DNA from: Prorocentrum cordatum
Lineage: Eukaryota; Sar; Dinophyceae; Prorocentrales; Prorocentraceae
Reading direction: 5' to 3'
NCBI GenBank assembly: GCA_963575745.1
Contig: CAUYUJ010000914.1
Location: forward strand, 373,588 to 437,587
Length of the DNA stretch: 64,000 nucleotides
Shown here: one piece after another, positions 44,579-55,354 of the stretch
How positions within the stretch are numbered: position 1 is the stretch's first letter
How the letters are laid out: each line of letters opens with the position of its first letter
Notes under the pieces: generated by a model
The model's database searches: none
What the model was told of the DNA's origin: nothing
What the model saw: the letters and a program-made list of their open reading frames with translations, nothing else
Program-made: the position numbers and the translations under genes

Positions 44579-44969
44579 TCTGAATTGCGGCCTGTGCTTG
44601 CTTCGCAGCTAGCAGTCGGATCTCCTCGGCCGAAGTAGCCTCCACTGGCGCGGTGCTGACGCTGGTCGAACTCCTCGAGCGCCTCCAGATGCTTCCCACC
44701 AGCCACTTGCAGCTCAAGAAAGCGGGCACCACGAACACGCCCAGCAGGATACCCAGCAAGAAGGCCACCGCGTGGCTGCACCAAACGCTGACCAGGTGCA
44801 CGATGCTGGCCCCGCTGACGTCGGGACACGCAATGTTGTATCGCGGGGAGCACTCGCACGCGCACGGTGGGCAAGCGGGCGGAGCAGCAGAGGTCGCCGA
44901 CCACACCACCAGGGCCTGCGATGCCCCTCGCGCGAACTCCGAGAGAAAGCGCGTGGCGGCACACTGCAT
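44562..44969 (-). CDS. Element ORF1: small Cys-rich membrane protein
   Basis: 135 codons from an ATG ten bases inside repeat A1, which is why I chose this start over the longer upstream frame that runs through the ATG microsatellite. Residues about 25-55 are Cys-rich (PPCACECSPRYNIACPDVSG). A hydrophobic stretch of ~35 residues follows (HAVAFLLGILLGVFVVPAF), predicted to span a membrane once, and then a basic patch and a tail ending in NASTR. The stop overlaps the start region of the next ORF by 17 bases. A membrane protein is not a standard part of YR retroelements. It could be an accessory or envelope-like anchor, but I see no fusion or receptor motif and propose no specific role. Confidence 0.6.
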   Translation of the reverse strand: MQCAATRFLSEFARGASQALVVWSATSAAPPACPPCACECSPRYNIACPDVSGASIVHLVSVWCSHAVAFLLGILLGVFVVPAFLSCKWLVGSIWRRSRSSTSVSTAPVEATSAEEIRLLAAKQAQAAIQNASTR

Positions 44970-44979
44970 GCCCCTCAAA

Positions 44980-45054
44980 AGCTTGAGCACAACGGTTGCG
45001 GTCGTGCGGCCCCTCAGCCCCTTCCCCAGCACACACCACATTAAAGTTGTTACA

Positions 45055-45057
<3 letters not shown>
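44980..45057 (-). repeat. Split direct repeat A1 (5' end)
   Basis: 78 bases, two transitions away from A2. It may carry the element promoter. The first ORF starts ten bases inside it. Confidence 0.93.
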
Positions 45058-45111
<54 letters not shown>

Positions 45112-45130
45112 CTGATGATGATGCTGATGC

Positions 45131-45172
<42 letters not shown>

Positions 45173-45180
45173 CGATGACG
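45058..45180. repeat. ATG trinucleotide array, right flank of element
   Basis: About 120 bases of ATG/GAT repeat with a few CTG units, starting with the ATG that ends repeat A1. Met and Ile frames through it are artefacts. Confidence 0.95.
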
Positions 45181-45443
45181 ATGACGAGGAGGAGGAGAAG
45201 GATGAGGATGAGGAGGAGCAGGTGGAGGATGGGGGAGGAGGGGGGGGAAGGGAAGGACACGACAGGGCTGTCGGCGGGCGGGTCGAAGCAGCAGCAGGCT
45301 GAGACTCTCAAAATCACTGAGGGGTCGGGTGACGAGGAGGCGAAGGAGGGAGACGACGATGGCGCTTGTGTTGTACGGTGATAAGCAATAAATGTGTCCC
45401 TAATCCTTTGGGAGGGGATCTAAGATAGGAGAGCCAGAAGCAG

Positions 45444-45590
45444 TACGGATAAAGGGGGTCTTGTATACAAATGTGTCAGACGACGCCAGCGTTATGTTCA
45501 GGGATATCCTTGAAGCAGTGGACCTAAGTTAGGCGACGAATTCATTGTGCTATAGGGTTCAGGGGGTGCGTTCTGCTTAATGAGACTGGT
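45444..45590 (+). repeat. Dispersed repeat, copy 2 of 2
   Basis: Matches 14328-14485 through AAATGTGTCAGACGACGCC, GGACCTAAGTTAGGCGACGA, ATTCATTGTG, AGGGTTCAGGGG and GTTCTGCTTAATGA. Confidence 0.7.
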
Positions 45591-46160
45591 CCCCCCAAAT
45601 AGCGGTGGTCTCCAGCATCTGGACGCAGTACGCGAGGACGTGGTCTGGTCCAGGAGGCACAGGCTTGCGCTTCCGGACCTTCGCTTCCTGGCGGAGGCGG
45701 TCGGGGAGGAGACGGGAGGAATGACGAACGAAGACCACACACCCGAACCCATGAGGGTCAGAGGGAAGAGGACTGGCTACGGGTATGGGTACGGGTTATC
45801 TGACCCTGGGGCAGGCTCCCGCTCGAACGGGGACCCCCATCCGACAACACGCACCCATAGCCCCTTCCCTCCCCCCCTGTGGGTATGGGTACGTGCTGTT
45901 CGTTCGTCGGGGAGAGAGAAGGGGGAGACGAAGGGGAAAATGGCGACGGCCACCCTCTCCGCGCCTCTCCCCCCATCCCCCTGTCCGGCCTCTCCCGCCC
46001 CTCTCGGCCCATCTGCGCACGGCACAGCCGAGCTGGAACTCAACTCCCCTGCCTCACGAGTGCGGCGCACGTGGCGCACAATTCATTTTTTCCGCGGCGC
46101 GCCAAAGCGAGTGGCGCGAGGAGACGTCCCCAGAGTTCATTTAAGTCCCAGAGTTCATTT
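45591..46160. other. No recognisable gene
   Basis: GC-rich sequence with a short GGGTATGGGTACGGGT repeat near 45780 and 45885. It ends in a 20-base direct duplication of AGTTCATTTAAGTCCC near 46133. Confidence 0.45.
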
Positions 46161-46164
46161 AAGT

Positions 46165-46325
46165 CCCATCCCCCTCCTCCTCCTCCTCGTCCCCCTCCTC
46201 CTCCTCCTCCTCCTCCTCCTCCTCCTCCTCCTCCTCCTCCTCCTCCTCCTCCCTCCTACTCCTCTCCTCCTCCTCCTCCTCCTCCTCCTCCTCCTCCTCC
46301 TCCTCCTCCTCGTCCCCCTCCTTCC
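46165..46325. repeat. CTC trinucleotide tract
   Basis: Two CTC blocks joined by CCCTCCTACTCCTCTC. Confidence 0.96.
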
Positions 46326-46439
46326 TTCCTTCATTCCTCCTCACTACTTGTTTCTCCGCCTCCTCCTTCTCCTCCTCCTCCCTCCCTTCCTCCCTTCGCC
46401 AAGAAGCCTCCATCCGCCGAGTTCGGGGTTCTCCGGGGA

Positions 46440-47320
46440 TGCCTGCGGGCCCTTGTAGAAGCTAGCCGACGCCGATGGACACTCCTGCCGGGCCCCTCGG
46501 ACCACCAGGGGGAGGCGCTGCGGCGCCCCCGCGTGAGCCACAAGAGCGACACTTGGAATACTCCGCCCCGGACCAAGGCGGAATCGACGAAGAAGCAAAT
46601 CCTGCTGTGACAGAGGCGGATCCACGTCCGGGGTCGATTGGGATGGGGAGAGGGGGGGACAACGGGAGAGGAAGGGACGTGAGAGGGGGGGACGGAGAAA
46701 CGGATGAAAGAGGAGAAGGGCAGGAGGAGGACAACGACGACGAAAGAGACGGGGGGAGGGGCGACGCCGACTGCGACGACCCGGCGCGGGGAGTGGGTCC
46801 ATTGAAAGCCGTCGCTCCGACTTGTCCGCGGTACTGGTTTGATCTATCAAGAACCTCAAGGTGCATCCACCCGTGGCGACGCGAGCGCCCCGGGAGGTCC
46901 CAGGAAGAATGGAACGCGCAGCGACGAAACGCTCCCCAACCTTCTCGCCCGACCCTCGAGCCTCGTCGCCCACCGACCCCGGGGGCCGCGACGACGACCA
47001 CGAGCCTGCAGCCGGGCACGGTCGCCGCCGCCCCGCCCGTCGCCGCCGCCCCCGCCGCCGCCGCTCTCCCCCGCCGCCCACGCCGCCCACGCGCCCTTCG
47101 CCCCGCCCCTCGCCCCGCCCGCCCCCGATGGGCAGCGCGGGGTCCTCCCGCCACCGGCGCGGCAGGCTCTGCTGGCTCTCCTGGGCCTGCCGCGCGGCGC
47201 TGGCCACCTCCCGGGGTGCGGACGGGAGGTGGGGGGCGGGAAGCACGTCGTCGCCGTCGTTATCCACGACCCCCTCCTCGCTCTCCTGCTTCTCTTCTCC
47301 CCCTCCCCTCCTCCCCCCCT
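46440..47320. other. No assigned gene; possible exon at 47130-47290
   Basis: A plus-strand frame at about 47130-47290 reads RQALLALLGLPRGAGHLPGC, then GKHVVAVVIHDPLLALLLLF. It could be an exon next to the following CTC tract. No family is recognised. The rest of the stretch shows only GC-driven frames. Confidence 0.3.
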
Positions 47321-47324
47321 GCCC

Positions 47325-47502
47325 TTCCTTCCTCCTCCTCCTCCTCCTCCTCCCTCCTCCTCCTCCCTCCTCTCCTCCTCCTCCTCCTCCTCCTCCCCTC
47401 CTCCTTCCCCTCCTCCTCCTCCTCCTCCTCCTCCTCCTCCTCCTCCTCCTCCTCCTCCTCCTCCTCCTCCTCCTCCTCCTCCTCCTCCTCCTCCTCCTCC
47501 TG
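47325..47502. repeat. CTC trinucleotide tract
   Basis: About 175 bases of CTC with sparse CCTCC interruptions. Confidence 0.97.
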
Positions 47503-47779
47503 TTGCCTGTTGGCCGGAGTGTCGCGACGACGCGTGACGCAACCCTCCCCTCCCCAGGGCTGGTCGGCCCTTGGGGGCTGATAAAACTAGGCAGCCTGGT
47601 GGCGGTTGTCACCAGCTGTGGGGAGAATGCGTAGCACCCTGCAGATGCGGATAAGAGCGAGGGGACGGTGGGGACGTCGGCAATCTGCGAGACTCCGGAG
47701 AAGCCCGCCGCACGCGCCAAAGTTCCACAAATTATACCACGAGCCCGCCGCAAGCGCCGATTTTTTGGTAAACCAATGT

Positions 47780-48175
47780 GGGTCGGTCGTGGGTGGGTCG
47801 CAAATGGGTCGCGGGTGGGTCGCTGTTGGGTCGCGGGTGTAGAAGGCAGAAACTCCACCCCGTAATAATCACCCCGACAATCGAAGCCGGTTAGTAAACG
47901 CACACAAGGAACGAATCGAACAGGGCATGGCAAGGCTGTTCAGTCAACGCCCAAGGCCGTTTAGTAAACGTCAATTGTCGGGTCCGGTTGTTTTTTCTTT
48001 CCTTGAGGGTGAGTCGCGGGGTGGGTCGTCGGTGGGCCGCGGGGTGGGTCGCGGGTGGGTCGCGGATGGGTCGAAAGGGTGGGTCGCGGGTGGGTCGCGG
48101 GGTGGGTCGCGGGGTGGGTCGAGGGAGGGTCGCGGGGTGGGTCGCGGGGTGGGTCGCAGATGTCGCGGGTGGGAC
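47780..48175. repeat. GTGGGTCGCGG minisatellite, two blocks
   Basis: Units of 10-15 bases such as GGTGGGTCGCGG and GGATGGGTCG at 47785-47840 and 48008-48172. The spacer between them contains CCGTTTAGTAAACG-like words (two near-copies at about 47890 and 47950). Confidence 0.9.
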
Positions 48176-48699
48176 GACGACAACAACAACGCAACAAACA
48201 GAACTCTCACCACGAGTTCCTTGTTCAGCCACGCACGCACGGACAGTGCATGACCGTTCGGCCCCCTCACTCTGATGATGTAAGGGTGACAAACAAAGAG
48301 GGGGGAGAGGAAGACGAGAAACATGCGTCCATCAGCAAAGCCCGAAGGGGAAGAGGCGTGGAGCGGGGGGGTGCGTGGCGGCAGCTGAGAGTGTGGCGGC
48401 GTGGCACTGCACGAAAAGGCGGGCGTCCGCCCTCGGGCCGCGTGCTCCTGTGGCCGAGCCGGGCCCACCCTCCTGCGAGTCACCTGGCCCTGCTTGGCGA
48501 GCTCTGTAGAGGATGCCCAGGGCCCCCCTCCTTGGAGGTATCCTGTTGGACAAGGTTGGGCCGCTTGTGAGGCGGCCGCAGGCGGTGGAGGGTTCGAAGG
48601 CGCGGGGCCGAGCCAGGGGGTAGGAGAGGCTGTGAAAAGTGGCGGCAAAACGCGTTTTGGCAAGTGGCGGGATTGGGCCGGGAGGCTAGAGAGGCCGAA

Positions 48700-51600
48700 G
48701 GCGGTGAAGGTGGCGGCGTGCGCAGTGGGAAGATCATTCCGCGGGACCCCGCCTGTGCCCTCCCCATAGGATGCCAGCACGTAGTCCAGCGCGTCCATGG
48801 TGATGGGCGGGAGGTCATGCCAGGCGCCCCCTGCATCGCTCGCCCAGAGCCGTGGGTCTGAGTCCCCTTTGCTTGTCAATGTGGACCCAGAGGTTCCCCC
48901 CCCATTCCTTCCACAGCACCTTCATGGCGGCATCACCTGCCACTGGGAGGCCAGGGTCGCTCTCGTCGTCCTCGTGCGCGATCACCGTCGACGGGATCAG
49001 GCTGCCGTCCTTGATGAAGCGGCATGCCTCCTGGCCTCCTGACTTAGTGGCTGCTTCTTGTGCCCACTCTCTCCAGTCCTCGCTGCGCCTGGCCTTGTCC
49101 CTCCTCTGGATCGAGGCTACGTGGTCGTGGAGGTCGACCAGGAGGGCGTGGTAGTCGTGCAAGTCCAGCTCCTGGAATGCGTGCGCAATGGCATGCTGGC
49201 CCCAGGCAGCGAGCGGCCCAGACGTCGGCCACTCCGCCTCGTCGAACACGAACGCTCGCACTAGGCGGACCTGGCGCTCTAAGCGGGAGTACCCGACCCA
49301 GCCGTTGTCCAACTGGTGCCCAGGGAGAGTGGCCGCCTTCCTGCAAGACGCCAGCAGGCCAGCCCACTTGCGGCACTCGGCGCTTGACGTCTCCTACAGC
49401 GTGTCCTCCCACTCCTGGACCAGGGGAACAGTCTCCACCTGTAGGCCTCTGTCTCTGGCCACTCTGCACCGCCTGTGATCTTCCAGCTGGTGAAGCCTGT
49501 CAAGGTAGTCCTCTATCATGGCAAATCAGAACTTAAAGGCTTCCTCAACATCAGTGGGTCCAGCCCTTAAGAGCCACGGCCATTCATCTACAGCTAGCTC
49601 GGGCGGCGCTGCCTGCGCAGGAGGTGGCAGGGCCAGCGGGTGCCGACTGGGGTAGAACGCCCTGGTGACCGTGGCCCTCTGGCGCAGGCCCTTCAGCTCG
49701 ATGGCGGTGAGCAAGCGCGGCGAGATCGGGGCGTCACTCAGCACCTTGACCGCGCCGGCCCGACTGGCAAGGGCCCCGGGCGCTATGGCGTAGTCGTACT
49801 CGCGCCTGCCGCAAGTTGGACTCCACGGACGCACTAGAACTCCTGAGGCCTGCTTGACCCAGCTGGCCAAGTCGTCGGGCTCAAGGTTCCAGTCCGCCAG
49901 GATGACCCACGGCCACTCGAGGCTGCCGGCCCAGGACTGCAGAGCCTCAAGCAGCGCAATGTTGTCGCCCGTGGCCCCGATGCCGTCCACCATGTAGGCC
50001 GAGACGAAGAAGATCGGGAAGCCCAGGCCCGCGTTGAGCTTCGCGGCTCCTGCCCGATGGGGCCCAAACGCACTGCGCTCCTTGGGCTTATCCGCGCTGG
50101 CCGCCGCCATTGCAGCGGGGGCCGCCACTCTTCCAGAGCTGCCAAAGGGCCCTGGGCCCGTGTCCTGCGCGAGACCTCCGAAGAAGTCGAAGCAAGCGCG
50201 TCTGGCCCAGGTCGCCGCCGACTCCAGCTTAGCGCCATGCTTGATGCGGTGCTCGTGTAAGCGGACAACATCGAACGTCATCTTCTTGTCCCTGCTCCAC
50301 TCCCACAAGGCCTGACCGCTTGCCCAAGAGTTGGGGTTGGCCGACACAATCAAGAACTTGTCGGGCGCCTTGTCCACATCGACGCACTTCTGACCGCCTG
50401 CGCCGGGGGGAGGGGGAACTCCCGCACCTCGAGCTGCACTGCCCCTCGACCTACCGACAGACGGTCGCCGAGCACCAGTATCCAGCCCACCTCGCCGAGG
50501 CCCAGCTCCGCTGCAGACCTGGGGCCCCGGCTTCCCCGCGCCCTCCTCCGAAGCGGACGCGACCCTGCCAGGCCTGCCTCTCGCACTCGACGCCCCCGAC
50601 GGCGACCTGGCAGGCGCCGCGGCAGCGGCGCAGCGGGCGGCGCCAGCAGCACGCCTGCCAGGCACAGAGCCGAACTCCTCCTCCGCCTCGGTCATGGAGC
50701 GCTCGCGCCGCGCCACCTGATCCCTCCGCTCCCGCGCGTCGGACTGGGCCAGCCGGCGCATGTTGGCGTGGTAGTTGGCTAGCGCGCGCCTCCGCGCGGC
50801 CCGCGCCTCCTCGCAGAAGTCCTGCGCCATCCTGACTCTGACCGCGCCCGCGTCGTCGACGCCTGCCGACCGAGCAGCCTCGGTCGGCCACGCGGGACAC
50901 GCACAAGCGCAGCCAGTGCGCTCTATCTCTAGCTTCGTCAAGCGCGGAGACGTCCTGGCGCCAGAACGTGGTGCAGGCCCTCAGCCTCCTCTCGGGAGTC
51001 ACGGGCGCCGACGCAGCCGCTCGCGTCGCAGGGTCCTGATCCTTGGCCTCCATGAAGCCTCCAGCGACTCCACGACCCGCAGTAGCTCCTTGAGAGCTAG
51101 GCCTGCCTTCATGTGGCGACTTCTGCCGTCCCTCCGCCGATTCCCGCTCACAGGGTCCCTCGCGCGGGTCCAGGGGCTCGAGCGCTCCCAAGCCATGCGC
51201 AGGTTCCGTCTGCGAACGGGTCTCCAGCTCCTCAGGTCCTCAGGGGCAGTGAGTGCGCCGCTCGACGCGGAAGCCGAAGTACACGACCCCATATGAGATC
51301 TCCCTGTGCCATTGCCCTCTTCGTTGGCTCTCCTAGCCTGGGGGGTGGCAACCTTGAGTGCTCCGCGTCGCCCCATGTCGGAGGAGAAGCACCTGTCTGG
51401 GCGGCGCGCAGGGATGAGGTACCCCAGCTCAGGCCACTCCAAGTCGCACTCGTTGGACCCCCAGAACTTCTCGAAATCCGCCAGGCCCTGGCGCAGGACT
51501 TCCTGTCCGTGGTCAAACACGCTGCCGTTTGGCTGCCAGCGCTTGCGCGTCCAGCAACTTGGGGGCCACCCGCTTGAGCTTGTCGACGTCCTCAGGCTTG

Positions 51601-52649
51601 TCCAGATCGAAGGCTGGGCGGGGGCCTCCCAGCTTCTCCACCTCAGCGGCCGCCTGGTCGGCCAGCTCCTGGCCCACCTAGAAGCTGGGCGCCTCCACTT
51701 CCACGCCTCCGGCGGCTGCGCCTCCGCTTTCAGGGGCCCCAGGGCCATCGGCAGCAGGAGTGCCACCACCGCTGGGGGCCTCCTTGGCTGCGGCTGCAGC
51801 CCGTTCAGCGACCGGGAACTTCTCCTTGGTCTTGGCGGCGACGGCACGGGCGTCCGCGAGGCTCTCCTTGCCGCCCTGCTTGTCCTCGTTCTGGCCGAGG
51901 GCGTCGCGGAGCAGCGCCAGCTGGTCGAGGAGAGCGACCGTGTCTCCCCTGGTGCACGCGGCAGCCTCAACACACTTGGTCTTCTCGATCGCCTCCAGCT
52001 CCGCCAGCTTGGCCTCGTGATCGCGGAGCTGCCGCAGCTCCGCGTCATAGACCTCCTGCGCGGCCGCCAGCTGCTGGGCTCGCTCCTCCACGCGTACCTT
52101 GGCTTCCTCCACCTGTTTGTTCTTGTCCGCCTTCCTCTGGAGCACCTGGGCCAGCGGCTTCAAGGCGTTGTCGGCCATCTCCTGCTTGGGTGGAGCGGTG
52201 GCGACCACTGAGAGCTGGCTTTCGGCGAGGCCGTCCTTGCCAGCCGCCGCCAGCGCCTTGTTGGCCTCCAGCAGCTCGGCGACACTGAGGCCCGCAACCT
52301 TCGCCTCACTGCCGTTGCCCCCGTCGCCCTTGCCGCCGAAGTGGGACGACCAGTTCTTGGCTTTGTCCCACTGGGCACCGCGAGCTTGAGCCTTCGGCTT
52401 GGCCTTGGCCTTGCCTTGGGGCTTGGCGGTTCCTGCAGCGCCTCCTCCTCCATCGCGCCACGGAGCTGCTCCGAGGTTGAGGGGCTGGCATGACTAGAGG
52501 GCGGCGAGGATGCTGGGCGGCGCCTTGGCTCCGCACGCTCTGCACTCCACCCTGCTGTTGTAGTTCGGGCAACCGCCGCACTTGCCCATGCATTTCCACT
52601 GCACCGTCGCTGAGGCTCGGATCCCAGGCGCATCGCGGCGCGATGCCAT
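48700..52649 (-). pseudogene. LINE 5' part: zinc finger, coiled coil, endonuclease
   Basis: From an ATG at 52649 a RanBP2-like zinc finger is read (QWKCMGKCGGC, PNYN, VECRACG). The frame is cut by TAG at 52494-52496, then continues through a Lys/Gly linker to a coiled coil (ALKPLAQVLQRKADKNKQVE). TAG at 51678-51680 interrupts again, and the ORF1-like frame ends at TGA 51513-51515. A second frame of 471 codons (from 50941) holds an endonuclease/exonuclease/phosphatase domain at residues ~195-410. It shows N202/N204, E230 (RLHEHR), Y316, the ADWN signature (D350, N352) and D383 (REYDYAI). The final His position is SPR, so catalytic His may be lost. The frame passes in-frame TGA (49526) and TAG (49394) before a linker (VLWKEWGGNLWVHIDKQ) and a frameshift near 48870. 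RT and the 3' part are absent. It would be a LINE polyprotein that nicks target DNA; this copy is dead. Confidence 0.68.
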
Positions 52650-52747
52650 GGGCCAACGAAGCTCGTCTCCGTATCAGTTGGCTCGCAAGCACGAGCCGTT
52701 CTGAAGTGCGCGCTTGCAAGTTCAGGGCCAAATGCCTGAGCCAGAAC

Positions 52748-52940
52748 GGCTAGGAGGATGAGGGGGAGAAGGGGGAGGAGGAGGAGGAGGAGGAGGTGGC
52801 GGAGGAGGAGGAGGAGGACGAGGGGGAGAAGGAGGAGGAGGAGGAGGCGGAGGAGGAGGAGGATGAGGGGGGGAGGAGGAGGAGGGAGGAGGAGGAGGAG
52901 GAGGAGGAGGAGGAGGAGGAGGAGGAGGAGGACGAGGACG
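52748..52940. repeat. GGA trinucleotide tract
   Basis: About 190 bases of GAG repeat with GGGGGA interruptions, separating two LINE remnants. Confidence 0.96.
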
Positions 52941-53149
52941 ATCTGCGTGCGGGGGGAAAGAAAGGGAGGGAGGGAGGGGAACTGGGTCGGCAGTCGCGCC
53001 GTCGGAAGTCGTGAGCGGCATGGTCGACGTGTGGCCGTGGCCTTCGCTGCTGCCGTGGCCGCGGCAGGGTCAGGGAGTTGTCGCTAAAACTGTGGTACAT
53101 CGGGCAGCCGCGGTGGTTGCGAACGGGGTCGTTGGTGGCGACTGCAAGG

Positions 53150-54220
53150 TCTGGGCAACTCCCCTTCCGCTTACGCCGTCTGAGCCGGCTCCTTCGTTCC
53201 TAGGGGGCGCCGCCGTCTGTCCTGCTGCGGGGCCCGCTCAGGATCTCCAGACCTGCCTGGCCGTTCCCTCAGGGAAGTGGTCGCTTCGTACTCGTTGCAA
53301 AAAACCCTTGCCGTCTTTGCCAGCATCTTCGGGGCAACGACCTCCAAGCGTTGAAGCTCTGGCCGTACCCACGCTCCACACTGCCCACAAACCACAACCA
53401 TCGGTGCAGCTGGAAGTCGTGCGAGGGGTCGAAAGGCGTGGGGCGGCCAGGGCAAACCGTGTTAAACCAGGAGAGTTAGTCCCGATTGATCCCGTCTTGT
53501 ACCTGGGAACTGTCAACAGGCCCTGCACCTACTAGTACCATCGCTTGCAGGATGCTGGGTGCTCTGCCTGATTGCAGTCTGTGCCTGCGCCGCTGCACGA
53601 GACGCCTTCCTACGCTCTGGTCGCCAAGCTTCTCGCGGCACGCTCGCACACAGCTCCGTGTTCTGCGTTACGACGTGCATGCCTACATGCAGCACTAACT
53701 TTTGAACCTTCCAAGCCTCCACATCGGCAGCCCGGATCGTGTGCTGGGCAGCAAGAGGTAGCTGGGTTCTCTGCTCCCAGTCTTTTGCCGCCTCGTCCGC
53801 GGGAGCGTTCGAACGGTTCTTCAGGAAACCTGCTGCAGCGGGTCACATTTGGTGCGCGTGTCGGCGAGGTGTCATTCAAGGTCCCCACGCGCTCCGCTAT
53901 CCTATTCCGCAGCCTTCGCCATAGGTCTGCATGCGACAGGTTGCCAGCTGCAGGGCGTTTGAAGAACTTGTTTGGCCACGTTCATGGAGTCCACAAAAAT
54001 GAATTCAGTCCCTGCAGCGCATTCCATTCTGCCACGCGCACAAGTGCCATCAGCTCTCCTCGCGGCACTCTCTGCTTCCATCCTGCAAGGCTGCCTGAGG
54101 AAGACACGCAGATCTGGTGCTCCTAGCTGGCGAACCCGCCAGTGCCCACACACGCTGGAGACAGACATCTGCAGGGAACTCGCCTCCCGACGCGTCTGTC
54201 GATCCCGTGAAGGTGCGGCA
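53150..54220 (-). pseudogene. LINE remnant: RNase H and zinc ribbon, frameshifted
   Basis: Pieces of an RNase H occur in order on the minus strand but in different frames. They are TDASGGEFPADV (about 54215-54175, first Asp), QRVPRGELMALVRVAEWNAL (about 54078-54018, Glu), FIFVDSMNVAKQVLQ (about 54008-53962, second Asp) and SHADLWRRLRNRIAER (about 53945-53895). A zinc-ribbon-like MVVVCGQCGAWVRPELQRLE follows near 53410-53350. This is the same domain order as the fragment at 3156-4346 but a clearly different sequence, so a second LINE family. At least two frameshifts show it is decayed. The last catalytic Asp block (NxxAD-like) was not found. Confidence 0.55.
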
Positions 54221-54424
54221 TGGGTCGACCAGGCAGAAGTCAAGAACCTCGCAGTCCTGAAACCTACCTTGCCTCTAAACACATTCCTGCGCTGGATGCG
54301 CGCTCGCCTCTCCCAAGGTCCCCCGGGCTGCGTCCAGTAGGTCGTCCCGTGGAGACCCACCCTCAACATCCCCGCTACACCGACGCACCCAGAAACGGTG
54401 TATGGCACCGCGGGCATAGTTGTT

Positions 54425-55350
54425 GATCCCCGATTGTTTCGGGAGCCGCCGAAATCTGGGCCATTTGGCGATCCTCTGACATAACTTCCTAAACAGCGAC
54501 GTCACCGTCCTGGCGTTTCCACGTAGCAAGCGCAAGCGTAACGTAATCACGGTGTAACCGGAGCCCTGGTCAAGTCCTCCTCCTGCCTCGTGCTGCGCTC
54601 TTTCCTAACGCCTGCACGTTGACCTTCACTCTCTGCAGCTGCGCGTCCACCCCTTCGAGCTGGTACTCTTCGTCACAGTCGTCTCTCTATAACTGTGGAT
54701 GCTCTCGGGCTTCCAGTCCAGATCCCTCAAGGACTGAAGAACAGCTCCGATGGGGCCGATGAGGACACTCCAAGGATGGCGCGCTGCATCCAGTTCGGCC
54801 TTCCAGACAGCCTATACCTTCTCAACTGCTGCCTCCTGCTCCCGCAGGGCTGGCAAGACTGATCCCAACATCTTGAACAGCTCCATTCGGAGGAATGCCA
54901 GCGGGTCGGCCAAATGCGAACACGCCAATCTGAACGATGTGCTGGGGATCCTCTTCCTCTTTCACGTCTCACCCTCCCGTCTCCCCACCACCTCACCACT
55001 CGTCTCCCCTCAGGGGAAGGAAGGATAGAGGGAGGGAGGGAGGGTGAGCGAGAGGGCATTCGAGGAAGGAGGATCATACCAAGTTTGGACCTCCTCAAAT
55101 CTCGGCTGGCTGCGAAGGCTAGTGGGTGGACCTAGAAGCGACGGCTTGGTTCTGTGACCGCGCGAGACCCGCGCGAACACACGCCTGAGCACCTTGCCAC
55201 CGTTCTATTGACTGCGCGGTTGGTCAGGAGATTGCGCATGGTGCTCTCCTGCCCCCGGAAGAATCATTCTCCGCGTCCTTCTCAAATTACGCCACCTCGT
55301 CCTTGCTAGGTTCCCGTGCCTGTACATGCTCATGATCTTACCCATCCTTG
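54425..55350. other. No recognisable gene
   Basis: Mixed sequence with frames of about 60-120 codons on both strands and no motif. The upstream (RT) part of the neighbouring LINE was looked for here and not found. Confidence 0.45.
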
Positions 55351-55354
55351 TGAT

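Larger units (their letters stand above)
38715..45057 (-). mobile_element. Tyrosine-recombinase retroelement with split direct repeats
   Basis: A 6.3-kb element read on the minus strand. Terminal structure in element order: A1 (45057-44980), ORFs, B1 (39070-38959), A2 (38958-38881), a 54-base spacer, B2 (38826-38715). A1 and A2 differ at 2 of 78 bases; B1 and B2 differ at 1 of 112. This A1-B1-A2-B2 arrangement is the split-direct-repeat layout known for PAT/Ngaro-type YR retroelements. These integrate as circles through a tyrosine recombinase and so make no target duplication. The protein content agrees: a membrane protein, a gag-like protein, RT, RNase H, a YR and a methyltransferase-like region. 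Both ends and the B1/A2 junction carry ATG on the plus strand, and both flanks are ATG arrays. Premature stops and frameshifts probably make this copy defective. Confidence 0.88.
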
